Assembly (NCBI GenBank): GCA_034440615.1
Contig: JAOTOM010005148.1
Coordinates: 341,001-405,000, forward strand
From: Ashinkailepas kermadecensis
Taxonomy: Eukaryota > Arthropoda > Thecostraca > Neolepadidae
DNA: 64,000 nucleotides
Direction: 5' to 3'
Part shown: one piece after another, positions 24,256-37,594 of the stretch
Layout: each line of letters opens with the position of its first letter
How positions within the stretch are numbered: position 1 is the stretch's first letter
Notes under the pieces: generated by a model
What the model saw: the letters and a program-made list of their open reading frames with translations, nothing else
The model's database searches: none
What the model was told of the DNA's origin: nothing
Translations under genes and position numbers: made by a program

Positions 24256-24670
24256 TTCTTTAATATTCTACACACTGCATTCTAAGTTGGAAAGTGCGGT
24301 CCAAACCCGGCAGAGGTGCCCGAACTCGGCAGAGGTGCCCAAACTCGGCGAGGTGCCCGATTGTGGAAATAGTGCCTCCAATGTCGCCGTATGTGCATCG
24401 AAAAACAACCAGATGTACTCGAAATTGACTGCACCGTTGCCGAAATCAGGCTCATCAGTATTCGGCCGAAATCAGTATTCGGTGTACGTTATCAAAATCA
24501 GGTGCACAATGCTGAAGTATCTAATTAGCGTTTGTGTTATCCTGTTCCAACGGCCATTCTTGTCTCACATCCCTCCTACTCGGTTTATCCCGCACGCAAG
24601 CGTTCGGCGCGGCGCCCTTTGACCGACAATCAGCCACGCAGTCGCCCAGCTTCGGGAACGCAGGCCGCGT
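24256..24670. other. Unassigned; three short AACTCGGCAGAGGTGCCC repeats
   Basis: At 24303-24360 an 18-bp unit close to AACTCGGCAGAGGTGCCC occurs three times. The rest shows no recognised feature, with GC content rising at the right end. Confidence 0.5.
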
Positions 24671-24732
24671 GGCATGACGACATCATGGCCACGTGACCGG
24701 TGGCATGACGACATCATGGCCACGTGACCGGT
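24671..24732. repeat. Perfect 31-bp tandem duplication
   Basis: A 31-bp unit starting GGCATGACGACATCATGG and ending ACGTGACCGGT occurs twice head to tail with no difference, so the duplication is recent. Confidence 0.95.
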
Positions 24733-24782
24733 GGCTGGCTGACTGGTCCTTGGCCGGCGCCGGCCAGACCGGCAACGGCTGA

Positions 24783-24952
24783 GAGAACGTGAGGAACCTC
24801 ACGGCTAAGGACAACGGCGAGGGAACCTAAGGATAACGGCCTAACCTAAGGATAACGGCCTAACCTAAGGATAACGGCCTAACCTAAGGATAACGGCTAG
24901 GGAACCTAAGGATAACGGCCTAACCTAAGGATAACGGCTAGGGAACCTTAAT
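24783..24952. repeat. 19-bp tandem repeat of AACCTAAGGATAACGGCCT
   Basis: Four near-perfect 19-bp units lie at about 24825-24900, with variant units on both sides in which GGGAACCT replaces the junction. A longer unit made of a GGGAACC form and plain forms appears twice, hinting at higher-order duplication. Confidence 0.9.
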
Positions 24953-25309
24953 TAAAATAATGCGATGAATGCCGTTAAACGTCAGAACAAAACACCAAGT
25001 ATACTTTCGAATGAGGAAGCTACAACCTTAAACGTTGTATCAAAACTTGTTAGTTTTTCCCAAGTTATATGGAGTTAGTTGTATGGAAATAAACCCGCTC
25101 GGACTTCGCCCACACTAGTAATGAACAGACACCTTTCTTGTTACTTCATCGAAGTTGCACCGAAGAGATTGACCTTATATGAATTCATGTGATCACATTT
25201 TGCCTGACTTTACTGTTGACTTCGCGGCATGAGACAGGTGTATTTCTGAATGTGAGTACTTTTGTATGTCTCGATAACAGGGATAAATGTGTGTGAAAAT
25301 TATCCATGT
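24953..25309. other. Unassigned AT-rich sequence
   Basis: No feature recognised before the SINE. A short GTGGTGGTGGTTGTG run abuts the SINE tail. Confidence 0.4.
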
Positions 25310-25475
25310 GGTGGTGGTGGTTGTGACTTTACGACGCACTCAGCAGCTGAGGCCATATGGCGTCGCCTGCATTTCACCCTGGCAGGGAGGCTGGGCATCG
25401 CAGGGAATCGAACCCCATGCCTCTAGCGTGCCAGACGCTCGGCTTAACCACTGAGCTCCCAACTCCCCGTACATT
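25310..25475 (-). mobile_element. tRNA-derived SINE, family 1 copy
   Basis: Read on the minus strand it has an A-box-like GAGCTCAGTGGTTAA (25444-25458) and a perfect B-box GGTTCGATTCC (25404-25414). A non-tRNA body follows, with GCAGGCGACGCCATATGGCC and the tail word AGTGCGTCG (25332-25340). The element at 47674-47828 matches it throughout, which shows a dispersed SINE family rather than a tRNA gene. A GTT/GTG-rich simple repeat (GGTGGTGGTGGTTGTG on the plus strand) follows the 3' end. The anticodon arm is too distorted for a functional tRNA. Confidence 0.78.
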
Positions 25476-25639
25476 ATCCATGTCGGCGTATTGTCTCGCC
25501 AGACGTTTTCGCCATGAAAGGCTGCAATGATTAGCAATGCTTCTCCGGCTAAAGCTCAGAGACGGCAGCATTCTATATGCTGCATGTGATGCTTCAAAGT
25601 CGAGTGTATCACTGGCAGTGTTGGATTTTCACTTCTCAG

Positions 25640-25800
25640 TCTTGGACTCAGAGTGTATAATTTTTGGGCTAGCCAAAATATAGAGTGTATAACCTTGAGA
25701 AGACCAAATAATGGAGGGTATAATATTGGGATTTGCCAAAATATGGTGTATACCCTAGAAACGCTAAGTAATGGAGAGTACACATTTCCTAAAATGCACT
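25640..25800. repeat. Degenerate about 33-bp repeats with GTGTATAA
   Basis: GTGTATAA or GGTATAAT, followed by a few bases and GCCAAAATATNG or CCAAATAATGG, recurs at about 25650, 25681, 25717 and 25745. It is a small diverged array immediately left of a larger tandem repeat. Confidence 0.6.
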
Positions 25801-25851
25801 GGATGTTTCCTGGAATGAAGAATAAAACACCCTCCAATTATTTTATGTTGC

Positions 25852-27040
25852 CTAACTCAAAGCCTTTTGGGCATTATTTTGCTCACAACCTGAAAAGTAA
25901 GCATTTGCACAGAAAACAAGTGGTTCCATCATCTAAGTCACCTTCATAAACATGGTACTCCAAAAAACCTACCAGCCCATAATTTTGCTGTGGTGCAGTT
26001 AGCAGCAGTGCCAAGAATCTTGGCAAGATTTGTCCACAGCATAGCTGAGAAGTTTGGGTATTATTGCAGTATAAACTAACAACAAGGCAAGTTTTATACA
26101 CATTTTACTGGTATTATTATGCTTTAAGGTGGCAACAAGACAAGTTTTTATACACATTTTCCTCCATGAAGCAAGCAAATGAGTTAGGTTTGGTTAGGTT
26201 AGGTTTGTTCAGTTTTTGAAAGTTGGAAAATTTTTGGATTCTTTTAAGAATTGAAGTTAATTTTTTTCTTCAAAAGCAGCTAATGTTAGGTCAAGTTAGG
26301 TTTGGTTACGTTTTTAAATTTATAAAATTTTTCAAAGAACAAATTTCTTTGCAGTTTTAAAAAAAAAATCTTTTTTTCTCCACGGGGAGGTTAGGTTAGG
26401 TTATGTTGCATATATTTTATTTTTTAAACATTTATTTTTATGCCATGCTACATAACTCATAGCCCATTATTGGTGTTATTTTGCTCACAATCTGAAAAGT
26501 AAGCATTTGCACAAAAATAGCGCTCCCATCATCTTAGTCACATTGGTAAACATTGCATTTGAATGAAAATGCCAAGATTCATAAACACCTTAAAACACAA
26601 ATTTACATATTTTACCTCCATGAAGCATACAAAGAAGGGTTAAAGTTTGGTTAGGTTATGTTAGGGTAGGCTTTGATAGGTTTTGATAAAAATGTGGGGG
26701 AAATTTGTCAAAAAAAAAGTTTTTTTTAATAAAAACATTTCAGGCTATCATATGTTGGGTCTTTCCTTTTGAAATTTGAGAAGCAAAATTGTTTGGAAAT
26801 TTTGAGAAAAAAAGTATGCATGGAAGGTTATGGGAGGTGAAGTTAGGCTATGCCCCATCTTCTTTTGTTATTGTGAACACTACTTTTTAAGCTATATTAG
26901 TAATTACCCAACTTCAAGCCCTTTTTTGGGTGTTATTTTCCCTCGCAAGTGAAAAGCATGCATTTGCAGAAGAGACGAGTGGTCAAATCATGTTCAGCAC
27001 ATTCATAAACATTGCATTAAAAAACAAAGTCCAAGGAATG
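25852..27040. repeat. Large imperfect tandem repeat (about 600, 460 and a partial unit)
   Basis: Three units start with AACTCANAGCCC-like sequence, then GTGTTATTTTGCTCACAA, TGAAAAG(T/C)A(A/T)GCATTTGCA and CATAAACATTGCATT, at about 25852, 26452 and 26907. The first two continue to CCTCCATGAAGCA and then GGTTAGGTT-rich sequence. A piece resembling 26056-26110 (GGTATTATTGCAGTATAA, then GACAAGTTTTA and ACACAT) is found again at 42733-42785, so part of the unit is dispersed. No protein motif is seen. Confidence 0.7.
26180..26700. repeat. Interspersed GGTTAGG/TTAGG words
   Basis: Short degenerate runs such as GTTAGGTTTGGTTAGGTTAG (26186), AGTTAGGTTTGGTTA (26293), GGTTAGGTTAGGTTA (26390) and GGTTAGGTTATGTTAGGG (26651) occur in the tandem units above. 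The pentamer TTAGG is the canonical arthropod telomere repeat, but these are too short and imperfect to be a telomere. Confidence 0.6.
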
Positions 27041-29639
27041 AGAAACTACAGCACCAGATTTTCTTGTAATTCGCAACCAGACAAAAACCGAAAGAACAAT
27101 GGACCCAACCTTACCTCACCTGATCGAAATGCAATGGAAGGAAGTAACCAAGGGAAGTAACCACCACGCGGCGGAATAATTTGGCAATTGTGGTTAATGG
27201 TATTTAGTGCGGCGGATATGGACAATTTGCATAGCCGGCGAGGAACTATGACACAAAGGCTATAGAACAGCTATGACCTACAGAAAAGGCTAAAAAATAA
27301 ATTGTGTTCAAATAAATCCCCCCGAAAAATTCAAGGAATACTTGTTTTCTTCAATTATCTGAAGTCTGTACTTTAGTATTTTAACCCTGGGCCACCCAGA
27401 TTAAATCCACACAGTCAAATTTTATTTTTGCGGAGTTGTAGACTATCTGTGTCCGAGTGGCGTAAACAGTATTTGTGTCACGAATATGTGGCGCTCTGAA
27501 GCAATGTATGTCATGAAATCAAAAGACACCGAAATTTCTGGTTATCTGGTGGTCTATTTTGCCACAAAGTCTTAACATGTTTGGAGAATGTCTTGGACGG
27601 ATCTGGCTAATTTTCACGCGTAAATTTTACCTGATATCTTTTATTTAGATCGGCTGCGCTTGCTTCAAAACTCAGAAATACACCTTTTCTTTTCCGTAAG
27701 CTGATGTAGAACATCCCAATCTTTCAGGAAGCATTCAAAGGCTAATTATTAATTGCCTTTCTTCGGAGTGGTTTAAAAAGCTCCCGAAAGAGTGGAAATT
27801 GGAGAGGCATGATTCACCCCCGGCCAAGAGCCTCTAATTTTCCAATCCGTCCCGGAGAGTGGTAGTTTTCTTTACTAGCCAGGCGACGCATGCAAGCTTC
27901 CTTCATTGGAAGAGGCATTACTTCATGTTTGAATTTGGAAGTCCAGAGATGAATATTGGAAGCCCAGATCTTGTGGCAAATTTAGTTGTGCAGTGCGCTG
28001 GTGTTAGGATGTAGGTATTTGGATGACTGATGGACTGGTAGGCGGGAAGTGAGACTCAAGGCCTTTAAGTGAGAGTAGTAATTGCGGTGGTGTGGTGTCG
28101 ACCCGTCGGTGGGTGTCGTCCTACGTAAGAAATTAGGCTCAATTGAATTGTTCAAATTGAATGCCTCTCATTGCCGTTGGTGTGAAAGGGTGAACTATGA
28201 TAATATTGCGATGCCTTACCTATAGATACATTGCATGGATGTAGGTAGGTTACCTAGTACGTACCTACCTACTAGGTAGGTACTTGGTGCAAATATAGGT
28301 AGGTAAGTTTTACCTAGGAGCATCTGCATCCACATCAACGTGCATACCTACCTAGGGTCTTCATTAATGGGTGGCCCTGTAATGGATGAAGCTTTCTGAC
28401 TGTTCTTGTTTGGACAGAATTGTATGATTTTATAAATTTTGAAGGCTGCTGAAAACAATCATTTTCAGCAGACAAATGCTTTGGAGTCAAGGGCTAGTCT
28501 GCTTATTTTGGTGTCGGAATACATTATTTTTTTACTCCTATTGGTTTGGTGTCACTCCAGTGCACCTAAGCATGCATTCATGCACATTGATTGTGCACTT
28601 ATGAAGTGTTTCAGGATATTGTTGGGTGCACCCATCCCATTTGACACTGAGTACAATTTTTGTTGCCTCCCACCTCATAAAAAACTGCCATGCCAAAGCA
28701 TGACTTGCACCTTCCGAGATATTCAGAAAATCATTCCCTTTATGCCTATCTAGTTGCGCGTTGTGTACTGCCTACTCCAGTTCTCTTTCTAGTTTTGGTC
28801 TTGCATTCTTCTGAGCACTTCTGGTCAGGGCATTTTTGTGAATGGAAAGTAAGTGAATGAAGGCATGTATGTTTGTTTATTCACTTGTACTAGGCAATTA
28901 CACTTGCACCAGTATACACTTGACTTGCACCATTATATTTTTATATATTCACTGTTATGGTCATATGCATAGTGATCCCAACTTTAGCTTCCATTCTGCT
29001 GGTATCCTGTCATTCTTTAACTCTAACAGGCATCTCATCTTCTGTTCTTTTCCTTGCATTCTCTTTGAATGTTTCTGCAGCCCTGGTGATCAGCTGAAAT
29101 AACAAATGTACATTATTATCAATAATGTTGCCAAGTTGACATGCCAAGGACCCAAAATGATTACACAAGATGAAGATTATTAGAACTGGTGGATCTCATT
29201 CTCACTACTAGCCAAAGATCACCATATAGTCCATTGAGCGTGCTGCTCTGTAGGCTATGTTAACAATTATCATTATTTGATAGTGGCAGCACTAGTTGGG
29301 ATTTCTTGTTATGCATTAGCTCTTCATCTGGTAGTTGGCAGCCCAAGGAGTGGATATTTTTGATAGTGTATAATTCTTTGGACAGCCAAATGTCAAAAAA
29401 TGGCCATTTTTCCAACGCTGATCACTGGTCTACTAACTATGGTAGAGTATGGTGACCTCTGAATACCGGTAGTAGCCAACGTGTCACGTCGTGTCACAAC
29501 ACAAAGCATTCCATCTAAGACAATACGCCAAATGATATCATAGAAATCATATCGTCTGATGGCACAAATGTTGATTACAGGCTACTAAGCTTCAGGCGAA
29601 TTGCTGAACATTGGCCGATCTCGTCGAGAAAAGTGAACC
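27041..29639. other. Unassigned AT-rich sequence
   Basis: No gene recognised. A short ORF at 28439-28753 has Cys residues but no identifiable fold. The only distinct structure is the ACCTACCTA/TAGGTAGGT cluster at 28235-28320. Confidence 0.4.
28235..28320. repeat. ACCTACCTA/TAGGTAGGT inverted-repeat cluster
   Basis: GTAGGTAGGTTACCTAGTAC is followed by a perfect inverted repeat at 28261-28283, GTACCTACCTA-C-TAGGTAGGTAC (11-bp arms around one base), and by further AGGTAGGTA and TACCTAGG words. The tetranucleotide AGGT/ACCT therefore switches strand several times within 85 bases, giving cruciform potential. Confidence 0.85.
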
Positions 29640-29999
29640 AGACGTGATAAATGCCGGCGATGAAGGCGATCTGACGTTATTTACGTCCATCGGCTGCATG
29701 TATATAAATTACTCGTCAGTCTACAGCAATTTGCTGATGACCAAAACCCGAAAAAAAACACGGTGCCAGTAGTTGTCAAAGCTTAACCCCGGCACGGACC
29801 GGAACTGTCCGTCGTCGGCTTCGCCACTACCGGAAGCCATCGACAGCAGGTCACCGCCGCACCATGTGACCCAATTGGTGGCCGGGGGGTAACTGGGTCA
29901 GCGGGTGCGGTCGATGAGTCCCAGAAGGACAGGGCGTCAGACGCGCGTGTTTTTTTTTTGCCTCGGGTCGAGCCGGCCGGTGCTTCCGTGTCTGGCGGT
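29640..29999. other. CpG-enriched unassigned sequence
   Basis: CpG-richer DNA to the left of the minisatellite, with a T-run at 29950-29959. ORFs overlap on both strands without a domain. Confidence 0.4.
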
Positions 30000-30355
30000 G
30001 TGGGTCGCAGGGAGCAGCGAGGGCAGTCTGGCAGGAAGAGTGATGCACACGGAGAGCGGGCCCTCTGCAGGCAACAACGACAGACTAACAACGACAGAGA
30101 GGGAGGTCTGGCAGGCAGGGCGATGCACACAGAGAATGGTCCTCTGTCGGGAAGGACGACAGGTAGCAGGCGGGTGGTCTGACAGGAAGTTTGATGGACA
30201 CAAAGGAAGGTCCTATGCCGGGAAGGACGACAGACAGCAGGGGGGGGGCGGTTTGGCAGGCAGTGATAGATGCTGAGGACGGTTACCTGTCAGGAAGGAT
30301 GACAGGGAGCAGGGGGCAGAATCTGCCATGGATGAGGACAGGGGCATTTAGAGAG
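30000..30355. repeat. Degenerate about 70-bp purine-rich minisatellite, left part
   Basis: Units contain GGTCTGGCAGGCAG, GATGCACAC and GGAAGGACGACAG(G/A)(T/C)AGCAG at spacings of about 70 bp (30108, 30179 and 30249 for the start). The same words (GGTCTGACA, GGCAGGCAG, GGGAGCAGGAAGG) reappear after the microsatellite at 31245-31540, so the dinucleotide tract expanded inside this array. Confidence 0.75.
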
Positions 30356-31545
<1,190 letters not shown>

Positions 31546-31550
31546 TGCTT

Positions 31551-32282
31551 TCACCGCTGACGATCGACTGAAGGGGTGGTGTTCCTATTGACGCAGCACA
31601 AAATTAACATGATTTGGCCTCCGTGAAGCTCAGGCACGTTGGACGCATGGCTGAGACGTTCGAGTGGTGCGTCACTTCCCTCTCCCCTCCCCCGCAACTC
31701 GTATCGGTGTCGCGTCGGTTCCTCTCCGTTGCTCATCACGTCATCACCAACACTATCGCCGCCGCTACGTGGGCCACTACTTCCCTCCGGTGTTTCGCAA
31801 CGTGCCGCCGTCCTGAGGCCGCAACCTCGTCTCGTCGAAGCCAAACACTCTCGTCGAAGCCAAACACTCTCGTCGAAGCCAAGCACTCTCGTCAGCCCAC
31901 AGCGCCATGCACTGGCCGCCCTTCGCGGGTGCCAATCGACCACTTGTCCACGCCGGAATGTGGTAACCGCACGACACTGACAGAGCTGTCGTGTGGTATT
32001 GCATAACGACATATTGCATGCTGCATTACATGGCAGTTTAAGAATGCGTGGCGCTATGCAATTCCTTCTCGTCGCGCCTCCCGTTGGATTCGCTACCGAT
32101 GTCAGCGAATCCAAACACCTGTTGCCAAGGTCAAAGCATGAAACGCCGTGGATTAGCCCATCGGTTGCGACGTCTGAGTTGCGCCAGATATAGTCGAGCC
32201 TGATGTCTGAGCTAAATCGATGTTGATGCTGGCCATCGCTCAGCAGGCCCTCGCCTGTCTGTGACTGCCCACGAACCGGCAA
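31551..32282 (-). other. Long non-repetitive ORF of unknown status (243 codons)
   Basis: This is the longest open frame not explained by a tandem array, apart from a 19-bp repeat inside it. I recognise no domain, signal peptide or membrane segment. Its composition is Arg-, Ser- and Cys-rich. It lies over a CpG-rich stretch (31640-31960), where stop codons are scarce in every frame, and ORFs of 66-130 codons are open opposite it. There is no sign of conserved coding bias, and I infer chance more likely than a gene. Confidence 0.15.
31831..31893. repeat. 19-bp direct repeat CTCGTCGAAGCCAAACACT (3 copies)
   Basis: Three head-to-tail units, the last with one change, inside a CpG-rich stretch. 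Confidence 0.9.
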
Positions 32283-34473
<2,191 letters not shown>

Positions 34474-34662
34474 ACGATCTAAGGTGTAGATAGCGACACG
34501 CTTCCTGAATGTATTGGTCAACGTGGTATCCAGATCACGATCTAAGGTGTAGATAGCGACACGCTTCCTGAATGTATTGGTCAACGTGGTATCCAGATCA
34601 CGATCTAAGGTGTAGATAGCGACACGCTTCCTGAATGTATTGGTCAACGTGGTATCCAGATC
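34474..34662. repeat. 63-bp tandem repeat, exactly 3 copies
   Basis: Each unit begins ACGATCTAAGGTGTAGATAG and ends TCAACGTGGTATCCAGATC. The three copies appear identical except at the outer edges, so expansion is recent. Since 63 is 21 codons, the minus strand reads a 21-residue repeat containing RKRVAIYTLDRDLD in a 91-codon ORF. That frame has no recognisable flanking domain. A coding repeat is possible but unproven. Confidence 0.95.
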
Positions 34663-35009
34663 GCCAGATTTCAGTGTTCATAGAGAAACGATACAATCAG
34701 ACATATACCTACACTGGAATTCACACCACAGTTATATAAAAAAATGGCTGTGGTAATGTTCCTGGTAGATCAGACCCACAGTATACCTGTGAACTAAAGT
34801 CGGCTTAAAGCAGAACGAAATGACATCACTGAGACAGCATCTGAGAACAACTAGCCGAAAATGGCGATTAGCAAGTACACGAAGACAAACACTGGATTCT
34901 GGCAGAAAGCGACATGAATGCAAGGGCACAATAAGAAGCAGACATGCTGACACTTGGAACGTGACTCAGACTCACCGCAGGGGGCACACTAACAAGGAAG
35001 AAAGCGGGC
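34663..35009. other. Unassigned spacer
   Basis: No feature recognised between two arrays. Confidence 0.4.
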
Positions 35010-35400
35010 ATAGCCGCTGCCATACCATACTACCATAGTCTTTACCATACCATGCTACCATATCCACTACCATACCATATTAACATAGCCATTACCATAC
35101 TATGCTACCATAGCCGCTACCGTACCATGCTACCATAGCCGCTGCCATACCATGCTACCATAGTCGCTACCGTACCATACTACCATAGCCGCTACCGTAC
35201 CATACTACCATAGCCGCTGCCATACCATACTACCATAGTCTTTACCATACCATGCTACCATATCCACTACCATACCATATTAACATAGCCACTACCATAC
35301 TATGCTACCATAGCCGCTACCGTACCATGCTACCATAGCCGCTGCCATACCATGCTACCATAGCCGCTACCGTACCATACTACCATACCATACTACCAGA
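35010..35400. repeat. 25-bp minisatellite with a 200-bp higher-order period
   Basis: The base unit is close to GCCGCTACCGTACCATGC followed by TACCATA (25 bp). The distinctive block starting TAGCCGCTGCCATACCATAC at 35011 recurs at 35211, exactly 200 bp or eight units later, with the same order of variant units (CTTTACC, TATCCACTACC, ATTAACATAGCC). The array therefore grew by duplication of an eight-unit block. Confidence 0.92.
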
Positions 35401-36450
35401 GCCACTACCAAGCGTGCAGGGAGTATCTCAAAGTGTATGTTTCTATTTAAGCAAGGATGACATGATCTCCACCTAGGCCAATAACTGCAGGACAAGCTTG
35501 TGAAAGCAAACACAGGAGTGAAGTCATGCGAACGTGCGTGAATGAGAAGATATCGTGTGTGTTCAACAACGTTTATATCAGACAAACATTGCAAAGACGA
35601 GGTGAGGAGGAAGGACCCCAGCTTTTGACATTTTGATGACAATTTCCGTGGGGGTTCATTTGTAAATTGTTGTTAAGAGAAGGAAATTAATAGGCAATTG
35701 TTTAATATGGCGTAGGTAATAGTGAAGAATCGGGATATTTGACCAGAAGACGTTGGCATGCTTTGGAAATTATAGCAAGCAGGGGTGGGACGATGAACAG
35801 GTTGAGAGGCTCAGTCTCGGCATATGGAATTATTTTTAACTCGCTAGTAAGGGGAACAACTCATTTAAGCGTTGAATCGTTGGCGAAATGTTTCAATTGA
35901 TTTTTTTCTCTTCCAGCGTTGTAATGATTTTATCCCGTGCAGTAGAGATGGTTCGCTCATTTCATTGCGTGCCAACCCCAAGCCTCTAATTCATGTTGTC
36001 CAATAGCAGTTGTTAAGCTTCGGATGCCGTGTAGGCATTTTAAGCTATGTTTGCTTTCTTTGTGTTTTCTCGGGGCTATTAATTAGAGTGAAAAAGCCAG
36101 ATAACGAGTCCAACGGGAATTTGCGAACATGTATTGCATCCCCCTCACGGTACATCAGCAAGCAAACAAAGTGTCGACGGTGTACCGATATCGATTCAGT
36201 GTATCGATAGCGGTGCACGGAGTTCGTTTATGATTTTGGATGTTGAAGCACGCAATTCAAAAATCAATTGTTCATAACATGAGAACATACCTGGTGCCAT
36301 AGTTTTAGACACTTTAGATATTATGTTCGAGCATGATCCTTCCGCTGGAGGGAAACTGTAGCACTGCTGGCCGCAACAGATAAATGCCAGACAGAAGGCT
36401 GGCTTCTGCCTGCTACTTCTTTGTGTTGCATACAGCTGATGCCACCTGAC
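35401..36450. other. Unassigned sequence
   Basis: No gene recognised. The only distinct structure is the imperfect hairpin at 36180-36218. Confidence 0.4.
36180..36218. other. Inverted repeat able to form a 16-bp hairpin
   Basis: Left arm GTGTACCGATATCGAT (36180-36195), 7-base loop, right arm ATCGATAGCGGTGCAC (36203-36218). Fourteen positions pair normally, one would be a G-U wobble in RNA and one is mismatched. It is shorter than a typical miRNA precursor and its role is unknown. Confidence 0.7.
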
Positions 36451-36620
36451 CATAAAAGTCATAAAGTCATAAAGTATTAAGGCTTAATAAGAGCCACAGG
36501 GGCCCATCTGGGTTAAGCCTATCTATAAAAGGTACTAGGAATGTACATACTCCCACCCCAATCAATCCCTTATCCCAAGTTCCTAGGAAGCTATATATCC
36601 CAGCCTATCTAGCACCACTC

Positions 36621-36985
36621 ACTTGCTACCGCATAACACCCTCAACAATCACAAGCTCCTCCCATCACACCCATCGTGCCACCATAGACAATCTCATCAG
36701 CATCACATCCCAAAGGAAGGTGCCGAATCCACTGCTAGGCACACCCCACACAAATTCATAAAGCGTTCAGACTTAATAAGAGACTGACTTGCTATTGCAT
36801 AATACACTCAACAATTACAAACTCCTCCCATCATACCCATTGTGCTACCATAGACAATCTCATCAGTATCACATCCCGAAGGAAGGTGCTGAATCCACTG
36901 CTAGGTACACCCTATATAAAGTTATAAAGCGTTTAAACTTAATAAGAGACTCACTTGCTATTGCATAACACACTCAACAATTTCA
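36621..36985. repeat. 166-bp tandem repeat in the retrotransposon 3' region
   Basis: ACTTGCTA(C/T)(C/T)GCATAA starts at 36621, 36787 and 36953, exactly 166 bp apart. Each unit holds CACTCAACAATTACAAACTC, ATAGACAATCTCATCAG and CACTGCTAGG(C/T)ACACCC. The third unit is cut short where it meets the ORF side. Confidence 0.92.
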
Positions 36986-37018
36986 AACTCCTCTCAACTC
37001 CCAACTCCTCCCTGTCGA

Positions 37019-37561
37019 TCAACCCTCCCTGGAATACAGAAAAACAAGCCCCCTATTCTTATAATGATTGTCTATGCCGTTTTTAAAGATGTTCAGTGTG
37101 TTGCTACTGACAATGGTTCCTGGCAGCTGGTTCCAGTGTTCTACTACCCTGTTGGTGAAGAAAGACTGTCTTAACCTTGTCCTGCTGTGATTAACTTTAA
37201 TTTTGAATTGATGACCTCTAATTGCATCATTTCTGTTAAATTTAAACATTTCCCTGAGATATCCCTGTTCCTGACCATGAACAAATTTGAAAACCTCGAT
37301 GAGATCTCCTCTCAGCCTTCTATATCTAAGTGAAAACATATTCAATTTCTTCAATCTTTCCTCATATGCCAGGTTGCCTATACCATTAACCATTTTTGTT
37401 GCCCTCTTTTGTACTCTCTCTAAAAGCCAACAATCTTTCTCATAACTAGGGGACCAAGCTTGGACACAGTATTCCAAATGTGGCCTGACATATGCACAGT
37501 AAAGCTTCCTGATGACCTCCTCACTTTTGTATGACACATTCCTCTGTATTGCCCCAAGCAT
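37019..37561 (-). pseudogene. Reverse transcriptase, C-terminal thumb/connector part (CR1-like)
   Basis: This segment is displaced by one frame relative to the middle part. It carries the C-terminal region typical of CR1/Jockey-group RTs: LYCAYVRPHLEYCVQAWSP, LLERVQKRATKMV, YEERLKKLNMFSLRYRRLRG, DLIEVFKFVHG and SFFTNRVVEHWNQLP. It ends at 37019 with a natural stop shortly after a Leu-rich tail, a usual position for the family. It has no other stop or shift, so this copy is relatively young. Confidence 0.92.
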
Positions 37562-37594
37562 TCTTAGTGCCTTCTTTTTCTTAGTGCCTTCTTC
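37561..37594. repeat. 17-bp tandem duplication that breaks the RT frame
   Basis: TTCTTAGTGCCTTCTT(T/C) occurs twice head to tail (37561-37577, 37578-37594). Since 17 is not a multiple of three, it causes the frameshift between the middle and C-terminal RT parts. Removing one copy in the mind joins KKALR directly to MLGAIQRN, as expected in this family. Confidence 0.93.

Noticed and set aside
26180..26700. Interstitial telomere array (TTAGG)n
   Set aside because: Only two or three adjacent pentamers occur at each place, separated by unrelated sequence; too short and irregular.
31551..32282. 243-codon minus-strand ORF as a real gene
   Set aside because: No recognisable domain, GC-rich location, other frames also open and an internal 19-bp repeat; kept only as a low-confidence entry.
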